A stretch of 13,020 nucleotides of DNA from Ectocarpus siliculosus (taxonomy: Eukaryota; Sar; Phaeophyceae; Ectocarpales; Ectocarpaceae). The position numbers were made by a program, and so were the translations under genes. The stretch spans positions 1 to 13,020 of the forward strand of contig FN649009.1 of the NCBI GenBank assembly GCA_000310025.1, written 5' to 3'. Below are positions 1 to 7,789 of this stretch, piece by piece (position 1 is the stretch's first letter; every line of letters begins with the position of its first letter). Below the pieces are notes generated by a model. The model saw only the letters and a list, made by a program, of their open reading frames with translations, was not told where the DNA came from and ran no database searches.

Positions 1-1862
1 AGGCGTCACCGAAGTGTTTCGAAAGACAACATTGGCAATCTGGTCCCTGTTAGATGGAACGAGCTGGAGTCTACCGGTCAAAGGATCGGGCACGCACTCA
101 CTCACTGAATAGCGGACGCATCAGCAATAGCCCCCCAATTTTTGCACCCCTCCTCTTCCCGACACCGAATTTCATTCCATTTCGTGGACACGCCGCCAGC
201 GCGGTCCCCGGGGTGTATTAACAGCATTCCGCCAAATATGTTTTTCGAGAGACACTCACTGATGATGATGTTCGTGCTGACTTTTGGGTGGATGATGAGC
301 GACGCGGCTCGCCAGAAGATGTTGTTGGAAATAGACCCTTTCTGGTTGCCGTCGGAGTTGTAGCGGGTCTGGTTTGAGCCGATCATTGCGTCGCTGAATG
401 GAAGCATCATCCAGCAGGCGTCTATGCGGGCCTCGTCACGGGGCTTGCGGTTGTCCTTGCCCTTGGAGGCCGCTGCTGCTCCTCCACCCGACACGTTCTT
501 AAGAACGAAGGAGAGTCCCTGAATACGCACGGCCAGCAGGGAGCATAACGCAGAAGGTGGCGAGAAAGGGTACCGTGTTGGTAAAAAAAGTGGTTAGGTC
601 CACGCGGAGTTAACTTAGGCTGCGGTGTGGCATACACATCCGGCGTTTGTCTGACGAACCATATTCCATATTTGTCATCATTCATACCCACCGCTGTTAG
701 TATTCCCGACAACATTTTGTTTTGCATGTACAAGTAATTGCCGGGGCCGCGAATCGACGTTCCTTCATCAAGACCGTCGACACGCCGAGCCACGCTCTGC
801 ATTCACAAAACAATAAGAGGGCCATCGCCTAATAGCAGTTTATTCTGCGCCACGGTCGCCCGATAGCTTGTGCCGAGTGGACAGTGAAACAATGGCACAG
901 CTTCACGACACCAATGTCCATCAGTGCTCAACAGACCAATCTCTGCTGCAACCCCACTGCTACATATGTCTGTTGAGCACGCTACACGCGCTACCCGATC
1001 AGGGTAGCACCGCCACATAACACGCATCGCGTTATACTCACATCGTTGGGTCCGAGCATGCTGATCAAGGTGCCAGCAAGGGCGGCCGCCCCACCACGCC
1101 CGACCACCCAGACTGCCGCTTCGGCGATCGAGGCGACCGTATGGTCGCTGTGAATGTGTGCTGAGCGAAGCACCTTGTCGTCTCGTCGGCTCGTCGTTGG
1201 GCCAGCCCACGACTTCCGCTTACGGCGACGAGCCCTGTCGACCTCACCCGTGTTATATCCACCATCTGCGCCCCAGCCGCCATCCCCGCCCGCTCCGTGC
1301 CCGCCCTCACTACGACGGCCACCACCGCTGCGACCAGCTGCACCCGTTCCCCATCCTCCCCTACGGCCGCTGCTCCCACCGCCCGCCCCACCCGCCCCGC
1401 TATCGTTCTCATCGCCCTCACTGCCACTGTCGTCATCCATCCTTCTCGATCCTCCCCCACCGCCGCCACCACCGCTCCCGCCCCCGCCCGCTCCGTGCCC
1501 GCCCTCACCACGACGGCCACCACCGCTGGTCCCACCGCCCCCCCCACCCGCTCCGTGTTGGTACTCACCGCCGTTATCGCCACTGCCGCCACCCGTACTC
1601 GAACTCGATCCTGCCCCGCTGCCGCCGCCACCACCCGTTCCGAACCCGTCCTCGACGCCGCCATCACCGCCGCTAGTCTTACGCCCTCCCGAGTCTGTCC
1701 TGCGTTTGCCACTGCCCAACCCTTTTTTTTTGCCACGCCCAGCACTCTTCCCCCCCTGCCTACTACTGCCCTGCCCGCCCGCGTTACGTGCCGCTAATAG
1801 GTTTGGTGAGGGCGGTCCTTCGTCCTGGGTTTCCTCCTCCTCATTGCCCGGCGGACACGTTT
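1..1862 (-). CDS. Spliced gene of unknown function with glycine-rich segment (partial, runs off left edge)
   Basis: Not recognised. Four exons can be followed on the minus strand: 1862-1042, 796-638, 518-106 and 46-1 (cut by the window edge). The donors are GTGAGT at 1041, GTGTAT at 637 and GTGAGT at 105. The acceptors end at 797 (pyrimidine-rich, ending TGCAG), 519 (ATTCAG) and 47 (AACAG). Phases agree at every junction (0, 0, 2), which is the main support. The introns are 245, 119 and 59 bases; in the last, the unspliced frame would stop at once at 104-102. Exon 1 encodes an acidic start, a basic stretch with GRGKKKGLGSGKRR, about 150 residues of Gly/Ser/Arg/Asp low complexity, a basic RRRKRKSW patch and then a hydrophobic AAVWVVGRGGAAALAG segment. 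Exons 2-4 look like ordinary globular sequence; runs such as NIIISECLSKNIFGGMLLI could be beta-helix strands, but this is speculative. No initiator Met is seen: 1862 looks like an acceptor (TTCCAG), so an upstream exon is likely missing. Confidence 0.6.
1255..1700 (-). repeat. Low-complexity glycine-coding tract (proline-rich on the other strand)
   Basis: This GC-rich, imperfectly repetitive tract lies inside exon 1 of the partial gene. On the minus strand it reads as Gly-rich runs (GGGGG, GAGGGG, HGAGG) with Arg, Ser and Asp-rich breaks such as RRMDDDSGSEGDEND. A phrase coding GGRRxEGGHGAGG recurs at about 1290 and 1500, which points to local duplication. All six frames stay fairly open here because of composition, so long ORFs on the plus strand are shadows. 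Confidence 0.7.
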
Positions 1863-2457
1863 CTGGAACGTGAAGATTGGTCCCTCCCACGGTCGCGAGC
1901 GGTTGTCTCTGTCACCCGCGCCGAAAAGTACAGGGGGGTCGCTGTGATCGGCTTTTTTTACGACTGTTGTTGCCAAGCGACGAAAACCAAACCACTATGC
2001 CAAACACCGGTGGGGGGGTGGGGGGTAAACTCTAAACCGGGGGGGAAACTCCGTAATATACGGAACTCCAACGGCATGCATGCGTTGTTTACATTGCGTA
2101 AAGGCACGGTATCCAAAATTGCAAAAAAAAACTACTGAAGTGTGTAGATTGATCTGTTGGGTGCACGCCAAAACCCGCAACCTCCCCTGCCGTAGCTGTG
2201 ATGGATAGGGACACGCACTAGACTACACATAGCAGTATGTGGGGTGATGTCTCGATGTCCTGTGGAGAGTTAGTTGCCGTATGCATACGTGATAAGGCAA
2301 GTCCGTTGCTGGCGCGTACTGCTGTTGCTGTGTGCTGCCGTATCAAGGGTGCTGCTGTTGTTGTAGATACGCGCGTGCCACCAAAGCTGTGCTAACCCTT
2401 GGCCTGCGGTAGGTCTGCGAGTACTCCGGCAGACGTATGTTGTACATCTATGATATA

Positions 2458-2508
2458 TGCTGTCAATCACCTGCGAAGTGTGTCGGCCTTCGTCATGATG
2501 GCGGTTGC
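2458..2508 (+). repeat. Imperfect ~50-bp direct repeat, copy 1 (copy 2 at 2651-2703)
   Basis: Both copies begin TGCTGTC, share the core GTGTGTCGGCCTT, then a CATGA and end GGTTGC, with small indels between them. The start-to-start distance is 193 bases. There is no coding potential. This may be a decayed tandem or element-derived repeat. Confidence 0.45.
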
Positions 2509-2650
2509 CACTGCTGCTGTAGAAAAGGTGTGCAAATGGATAACAGCGTGCGTGCTGCATACTTACATACATGACCTGCGCTACAGCACATTCAGTTGCG
2601 CTACATAGGTCCATAAGTACCGCTGACGAGGACTGCGCCTCGTTGCTCGA

Positions 2651-2703
2651 TGCTGTCTGTCTATCATTTGCGACGTGTGTCGGCCTTTAGCATGAAAGGT
2701 TGC
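2651..2703 (+). repeat. Imperfect ~50-bp direct repeat, copy 2
   Basis: Partner of 2458-2508. It differs by a few substitutions and two short indels and carries the same GTGTGTCGGCCTT core. Confidence 0.45.
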
Positions 2704-2757
2704 GCGTGACTAGACGACGTGAAACGAAATATAGGTAAGGAAGAGAAAGGGGACAGA

Positions 2758-2788
2758 AATTATATAATTAATTAATTAAATAATTAAA
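2758..2788. repeat. AT-only run with TTAA repeats
   Basis: About 31 bases made only of A and T, built largely from AATT/TTAA units. It separates the gene-poor stretch on the left from the degenerate repeat region on the right. Confidence 0.7.
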
Positions 2789-3444
2789 CAGGGATATATT
2801 GCGGGGCCCTCAAGGGAAGAATTGAAGAGCGAGAGATTTTGGGGACGCAGGTTCCGTGTCGCGAGTTACGGACGTCGATGCCATTCCGTCAATTCCGTCA
2901 CGCAAGGATCCCAAAACCCAGATCGAGGGAGGAAGTTGGCACGAAAAATCCAAATGGGTGACCTGGTCACGGAACGCGGCAAATCATCATCGCGGATGAC
3001 GAATATCCATCCGGAAGGAAAGACGGAACACAACCGCGATAAACGGATGTTAACCCCTAATAGCGACGGGAGACCTAAAATAGGGCAGGATGGTACCACC
3101 ATGGATCAGAGGTACACTGGCCAAAGTACGGGAAACCGTAAAAAATAATTCCGCTATGAGAAAGACAAAAACACGGTCAAACTACAGCACGAATGCAATA
3201 ATACCCTCTAGACTTGCACAGAAAACGATCCGAAAAGTTGAGTACGAATGCAGGACTATACAAATAACATGAAAAACACACGACGAATATGAGGACGACT
3301 CGAAATTAGACTGCCAAACAATACCCTAAACACGGGAAACCGCAAATAAATTCCACCGTAAAACTGCAGACGGAACACGGCTACCGCGGCAAAGAGCACC
3401 GAGACATAACACTGGCTAAATGACGGGAAGGCCGCGGAGATGTA

Positions 3445-3516
3445 AATCTACTGCGCAGTGAATGAATCTATTGGAAAAGTGCAGTGGTACGCGTACGAAA
3501 CCTATAATGTGCGTAC
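3445..3516 (+). repeat. 72-bp direct repeat, copy 1
   Basis: Matches 3554-3625 at 68 of 72 positions with no gaps and an offset of 109 bases. It contains the 10-bp palindrome ACTGCGCAGT and the palindrome-like GGTACGCGTACG. Three of the four differences are T here where copy 2 has C. Confidence 0.85.
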
Positions 3517-3553
3517 AGAAATTAAATAATTTGTTAATTAACACAACCGCGAG

Positions 3554-3625
3554 AATCTACTGCGCAGTGAACGAATCTACGGGAAAAGTGCAGTGGTACG
3601 CGTACGAAACCTACAATGTGCGTAC
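3554..3625 (+). repeat. 72-bp direct repeat, copy 2
   Basis: Second copy of the unit at 3445-3516. It keeps intact CG dinucleotides at two positions where the first copy has TG or TT. Confidence 0.85.
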
Positions 3626-3846
3626 CCGAAAGCGACTAATAAGAAAACGATCACGGTACGAAAAATCACGACGAGAACCGGAACGGGACGGCGCGGGTCA
3701 TACCCCGCCAGACGGTACGAGGAACTGATACGCTACAGGCGAGTGGGAGACGTTCACAGCAAACAAAACAAGACAATAAAGCAGCGGCACTACGCAACGA
3801 GAAATTGGACATGACACAGATCTACGGAAAGGTCCCCAAACAGAAA

Positions 3847-6800
3847 TCAGTACAAGCTAGCGCGAGACTTCCTCTTCCCATGGGAAGTCGTGGAGCAGCG
3901 GGAGCACTGGATGCCTTGAAACTCCACGACGTCGGCGTCCGCGTCCTCCTCACCCCCGCGCACTCCGCACGATCGGTGGAGGTCCCCGTCGCACAGGTTG
4001 CACGCGACCATCGCGATGTTGCCGGCCTTGGTGCACCGTGGCTCCACACACTTGGGGCAGACAATGAGCGGCAGGTCCTCCGATGCCGACGACGTGTCCT
4101 CCGCAGTACGGCCGATGCGGTCCCACTGACGACGAGCGGGAGGCGGCGTCGGGGCGGCGGCGACGTCGGGGTCGGAGCCGGCGTCGGAGTCTGCGTCCAC
4201 GGGGAAGTTGACGACCCCTGCCGGGGCGCGATGAGACTCCGCAATGTCGCGCATGATGTGCTCGCGGGCGATGTCCATGGCGGTCGTGGGAGCACACCTT
4301 CGCCTGGTCGACCGTCATCTCGGAGAACTCGCGGTCCTGGTAGTCCCACTTCTCGAAGGACGAGCTCACGCGCCCGCCCTGCCCGCCGGAGAAGAAGAGC
4401 AAGTAGGCGTCCTTGCGCGTAAAGAGCGATGGGGAGATCAGCGCCGTGAAGTAGGCATCGGCGCGCGCGGCCTCCATAGCGAATGCGCTGGTCGGGCAGA
4501 TCCACGTGTGGCTGGGCATCCCCTCCCCGTCGTTGATGTCCCACGAGATCAGCTGCACGGGTGAGACGGAGATCCCGCGAGGAGTGCTCCTGCTGAGATC
4601 GAAGCTCGGAGACGACGGATCGCTGGAGGGTGCGGTACTCGGCGCGGGCGATATTGACCTCGGTCCCCGACACGCCCTTGGTGACCGTCTTGAAGTGTGA
4701 ACGTCCTTCGTCCTTCGAGCAGTACCCGCAGATCCCTTCAACGAATAAAGACATACGAATTGTGGGAGGGGAAACGCAAGGGAATAAAAGAGAAGGATTA
4801 GCCACCGGCAAGACGAAATAATGTAACCGTCGAAGCAACAAAACGCAACCAGAAAAAAGTCCAGGAAGGAAAGGACGAAACGTACATGGGGTATGATGGA
4901 ATAAAAATATGTCGAGGGGGTACGCATGTGGAGAACATAAACAAAAAAATGGAGAGGGTATGCAAGAGGATAAGAGAGAAAGACGAGCAACAGGCAAGAC
5001 GAAACTTATCTGTGGAAGCAGTAAAGGGCAAAGAACCAAAAACAAACGCTGACGAGTGAAGGAAGAAGCGTACTTGGGCGATGAACGCAAGGAACAGTAG
5101 GCAACAGAGACGGATGGGTAGACTTTATTCACAAATACAGGGCACCGAAACACATCGTCGGAAAGCAGGGCAACGGACGACAGACAACACATAAAACAAC
5201 ATAAAGGAGCTACAGAAGACGTGTCTCCACTTGAAAATGAGATGCCTAAAAATACAGACGGACATTAAAGCTCTACAGAAGTCTCGAAGAGAAGAACCCA
5301 CCGCTGAATGTCTGTAGCTTGACGAGGCGCTTGATGGTGATCCTTGTCCGCCGCAGTCCACCCGCAGTCCACCCGAAGCTTCCTCCTCGAGGCCGCCTCC
5401 TCCTTCTTGCTGTCACCAAAGTCCTTCTTCAGGGACAGGGTCCAGATACCCTGGAGGTGTAGGTTTCCGTTCATGTCTCGGCGCTCCATGCTGGTGACGC
5501 CGCGAACTGCACGCTTCGTCATCCATGCACAGCCTTCGTTGAAGAGGCTCTCCTTCATGTTGGCGCCACTGCGGTTGCCGATGGTCACGGAGAAGTCGTG
5601 TGGAGCGCCGACGCCGCTGTCGATGATGTCAGCGGCGATGTCCCCTGTGGTCGGACAGATCCAAGAGGGCTCCCTGGAAGCAGGAGGACTCTTGCGAGGG
5701 CGACCAGGACGGCGAGCCGATGTCGCAATCGCAGGAGGAGTGACGGGGGCCGCTGGTGCAGACGTAGACGGTGCTGTCGTTGAAGGAGGAGATGCCGACG
5801 AAGGTCGCGGAGAAGAGGGCATCGAAGGCTGAGAAGCTGCTCCACCCGCCGCCCCGCCCCCGCCGTCGGGCGGGGCAGCGGGACGACCGGTGTCCTTGCG
5901 GGGACGACCCGGACCGCGACGCGAGGAGATATCCGAAGCAGGAGAGGGAGGGGCGGAAGCGGAATCCTTACGGGGGCGTCCAGGGCGACGGCGATGGACG
6001 TCTCCGGCTGCGGCTCCGGCACGGCTGGCGGCGGCCTGGGCTCCAACAGACCGACCCCGCGGGCGCCCGACAGGACGACGAGGCGACGTAGTGGCGGGAG
6101 GACGGGTAGAAGAAGGGGAAGAGGGAGCGGCGATAGCCTCGCTGGAGTCGTCCGCCGTGGGAGGACGGCGAGGCCGGGTGTCATGTCCTGTCGTGGGAAA
6201 GGCAATGGCGGGGACAGAGCATAAAGTAGCGAGGAAAGAATAAGATGATATGGCATACAAATACACACGCTGTGCGATAGCAATATTTGTTGAGGCAGCG
6301 AGAGTAAGGCGGGACGATGACAAAATACCTATCCCAACAAGAAAAACTATAACGACCACCCAATTACTCAACACTTGAACACATAACGCATTGGGGACTG
6401 CACGCATGACACCAATGATGGTAAAAGCAGACCAAAGACAAGAACAGTGAGGAGGAAGAAGAGCAACCAACCAAAGGAAGTGCGTCAAGGACGACGAAGT
6501 GCTGCAGTTGTCTGGAGGAAGCAAAAAAGAGGAAGATGATACATTGAGCCATACAGACAGACACAAAACCGAACCCGATAACAGGCAATAACCTCGCCTG
6601 AAAGCAGTGAACGCACCTGAGTTGCTCCTGGACCTGGACCTGGTGACGACGGCGTCACCAGGATCTATTCCAGGTGCTTGCTCTGTTGAGGACGTCCGAG
6701 TTTTTGATGGACTTACGGTCTGCCTTGGTTACACTGAGTACGGCGAACTTGGGGACGAGGAACATAGTAGCAAAAGAGGGACACGATCGGACGGAGAGAG

Positions 6801-7468
6801 GTAAGGAAAGCGAACGAAACTCCGAGGGTAGTTGGTGAGACGCTTGAGCACGCGGGTGTGCATATGTATGCTTGGAGTAAGTACATGCAACCAGAGATAG
6901 GATACCAGAGAACTCACGAAGGACTAGGATGTTTATATTTCGCAAGACACAGAAAGAACGAAGAGGTGAAAGAGCGTGGCGAAAGTTGCATGAACACAGA
7001 AAGGTGGGTGTACATTTAGCGTTGGACAAAACGCGAAGCTACTGGAGGGTTGTGGTGAACCGCACAAGAAGGCAGAGAAGGATGACAGGAGAAAAAACAC
7101 ATCGAAAAAACCACGAAAGAGAGCATTGAGAGAAAAAAATGATGAACCTACATAGAAATTCGCGCAACGAAAAAGTCAAAGATAAAGTGATGACTACAAA
7201 CTGGCGCCCTCACCTTGGCGACAGACGCTCCCAGACGTTTCAGGTCCTTCCTGAGTTGTTGTGCGACGGCCCGAATCGCGGAGTCGTCCGAGCGTTTGAT
7301 GATCCACACCTTGGCAGGAATAGAGGCGACCTTGGGGACCCCAGCCGGCAGGAAGAAACCGCGGTACTGCTGTTTCTTGATGTGCTCCCGGTAGGTGAAG
7401 CCGTTCTCGATGTACAGCAGCCCAGTGTTGTTGAGAACGTTGAAAGATACTTCGTAGGATGAAGACAT
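3847..7468 (-). CDS. Rep-type HUH endonuclease with AT-hooks and PHD finger (Replitron/CRESS-Rep-like), frame interrupted
   Basis: HUH Rep proteins nick and rejoin one DNA strand through a tyrosine and start rolling-circle replication or transposition. Inferred exons: 7468-7214 (ATG, 85 codons, donor AAG|GTGAGG), 6747-6717 (donor GTAAGT; alternative end 6617 at GTGCGT), 6187-5302 (acceptor GACAG, donor GTGGGT) and 4735-3847 (acceptor TTGAAG, stop TGA). Phases fit across introns 1 and 2, and across intron 3 once the shift near 5343 is allowed. Order of parts: N-terminal domain of unknown type; Ser/Pro-rich linker with four AT-hooks; motif I FSVTIGN (5594-5574); motif II HLQG (5459-5448); motif III YCSK (4724-4713), made continuous by splicing as TFSG-ICGYCSKDEG; about 180 residues not recognised; PHD finger. 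The frame breaks near 5343, 4560-4640 and 4300, each needing one surplus base. The total is about 680 residues. It could be a decaying copy or carry assembly errors. The class is well supported; the exact exon set less so. Confidence 0.72.
3895..4059 (-). other. PHD-type (C4HC3) zinc finger at the C-terminus
   Basis: The spacing is C-x2-C-x15-C-x2-C-x4-H-x2-C-x20-C-x2-C: CPKC (4059-4048), then MVACNLCDGDLHRSCG, then CSRC (3906-3895). This is the PHD pattern, including the MVxCxxCxxxxH core, although the usual Trp before the last Cys pair is missing. PHD fingers usually read histone tails; here it may target chromatin. It reads in the same frame as the ATG-led ORF 4278-3847, so a separate 143-residue protein is a weaker alternative to a Rep C-terminus. 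Confidence 0.7.
4713..5594 (-). other. HUH Rep nuclease domain spanning a 566-base intron
   Basis: Motif I is FSVTIGN, like the uTuNN of CRESS Reps. Motif II is GNLHLQGIW, with the HLQG form that is common in circovirus-type Reps and has one His plus Gln. Motif III is GYCSKDEG, with the candidate catalytic Tyr at 4724-4722 and Lys at 4715-4713. The 39 residues from motif I to motif II match family spacing, and the strand before motif II (AVRGVTSMERRDMNGN) fits the usual beta-strand and turn. The segment ITIKRLVKLQTFSG just before the intron is what such Reps usually show ahead of motif III. The intron runs 5301-4736. No superfamily 3 helicase Walker motifs follow, unlike viral Reps, which favours a transposon-type protein. 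Confidence 0.75.
5682..6090 (-). other. AT-hook cluster in a Ser/Pro/Ala-rich linker
   Basis: Four GRP-core AT-hooks can be read in one frame: PVGRPRGRS (about 6050-6080), RRRPGRPRKD (about 5960-5990), RRGPGRPRKD (about 5890-5925) and RRPGRPRKS (about 5690-5716). AT-hooks bind the minor groove of AT-rich DNA. They lie upstream of the nuclease domain within a disordered linker, so they probably help the protein hold its DNA target in the nucleus. Confidence 0.85.
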
Positions 7469-7541
7469 TCGCTTAAGAAGAGCGAGTGGTGGGGAGTAGA
7501 GGATTATGAGGAGGAGGGGGGAGGGGGAAGGCAGGGGCAAA

Positions 7542-7781
7542 CTAACCCTCGCGCTGCTGTTCCCCAAAATTGAGTGGCTGCCCGTCCCGACTACCCGTGA
7601 GCCACAAAGGCAGAAACGAGAATAACAGATTCCGCGAAGAACATTCTACATGCGCACGCCCCAGGGCTCTGGGGCTGCTAGAGGCCGCAAGGGGAAAGCC
7701 AGCGTCCATAAGCGCATCGGCCGCCATGATCGCGAGCTCTTTTGGGAAGTTGGCATCTACAGAGCTGACCAGAATTCCCAT
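7542..7781 (-). CDS. Possible upstream exon or short ORF ahead of the Rep-like gene
   Basis: An ATG at 7781 opens 79 codons on the strand of the Rep-like gene, 313 bases before that gene's proposed ATG. The product is not recognised; it starts MGILVSSVDANFPKELAIMA. A GTTAGT donor lies at 7546, and a pyrimidine-rich stretch ending CTTAAG (7472) precedes the 7468 ATG, so a 75-base intron could join the two. That joint would again be out of phase by one base. It may equally be leader sequence or chance. Confidence 0.22.
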   Translation of the reverse strand: MGILVSSVDANFPKELAIMAADALMDAGFPLAASSSPRALGRAHVECSSRNLLFSFLPLWLTGSRDGQPLNFGEQQREG

Positions 7782-7789
7782 GTTTCGAA

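Larger units (their letters stand above)
1863..2820. other. Gene-poor stretch with G-rich and AT-rich tracts
   Basis: No convincing coding sequence was found; the ORFs are short, lack good ATG starts and do not share splice phases. Notable contents are a G-run cluster at about 2008-2045 (several runs of 4 to 7 G, with quadruplex potential), GCT/GTT-rich sequence at about 2310-2370, the repeat pair at 2458 and 2651, and an AT-only run at 2758-2788. A missing 5' exon or promoter of the leftmost gene could lie here, but none can be pointed to. Confidence 0.4.
2820..3840. repeat. A-rich region of degenerate internal repeats
   Basis: The plus strand is rich in A and in short phrases that recur with changes: ACGGGAAACCG at 3128 and 3332 (each followed within about 20 bases by ATTCC), ACGAATGCA at 3190 and 3243, ATACCCT at 3202 and 3322, and GTACGAAA several times. 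The 72-bp repeat pair at 3445 and 3554 is the clearest case. ORFs here are open mainly because of composition and show no recognisable protein. It lies directly downstream of the Rep-like gene and may be part of that element or an older decayed repeat. Confidence 0.45.

Noticed and set aside
500-500. GTTCTTAAGAAC at about 495-506, resembling the inner repeat of the 210-bp MITE
   Set aside because: It lies inside a phased exon, and only eight bases match the MITE motif.
1154-1873. Plus-strand proline-rich ORF of 239 codons
   Set aside because: It is the complement of the glycine-rich exon. The minus frame runs into a phased donor and joins three further exons; the plus frame has no such support.
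2822-3148. Plus-strand ORF of 108 codons
   Set aside because: It lies in the A-rich degenerate repeat region, has no normal ATG at its start and no recognisable sequence.
3822-5192. A single 456-residue minus-strand protein
   Set aside because: Only part of this frame is exon. 4736-5192 reads as intron, and after the frame break near 4600 the real protein moves to another frame.
6190-6566. Hydrophobic N-terminus suggesting membrane segments on the AT-hook protein
   Set aside because: This is translated intron. A good acceptor (GACAG) at 6188 starts the exon, and the hydrophobic run has no phased link to a start.
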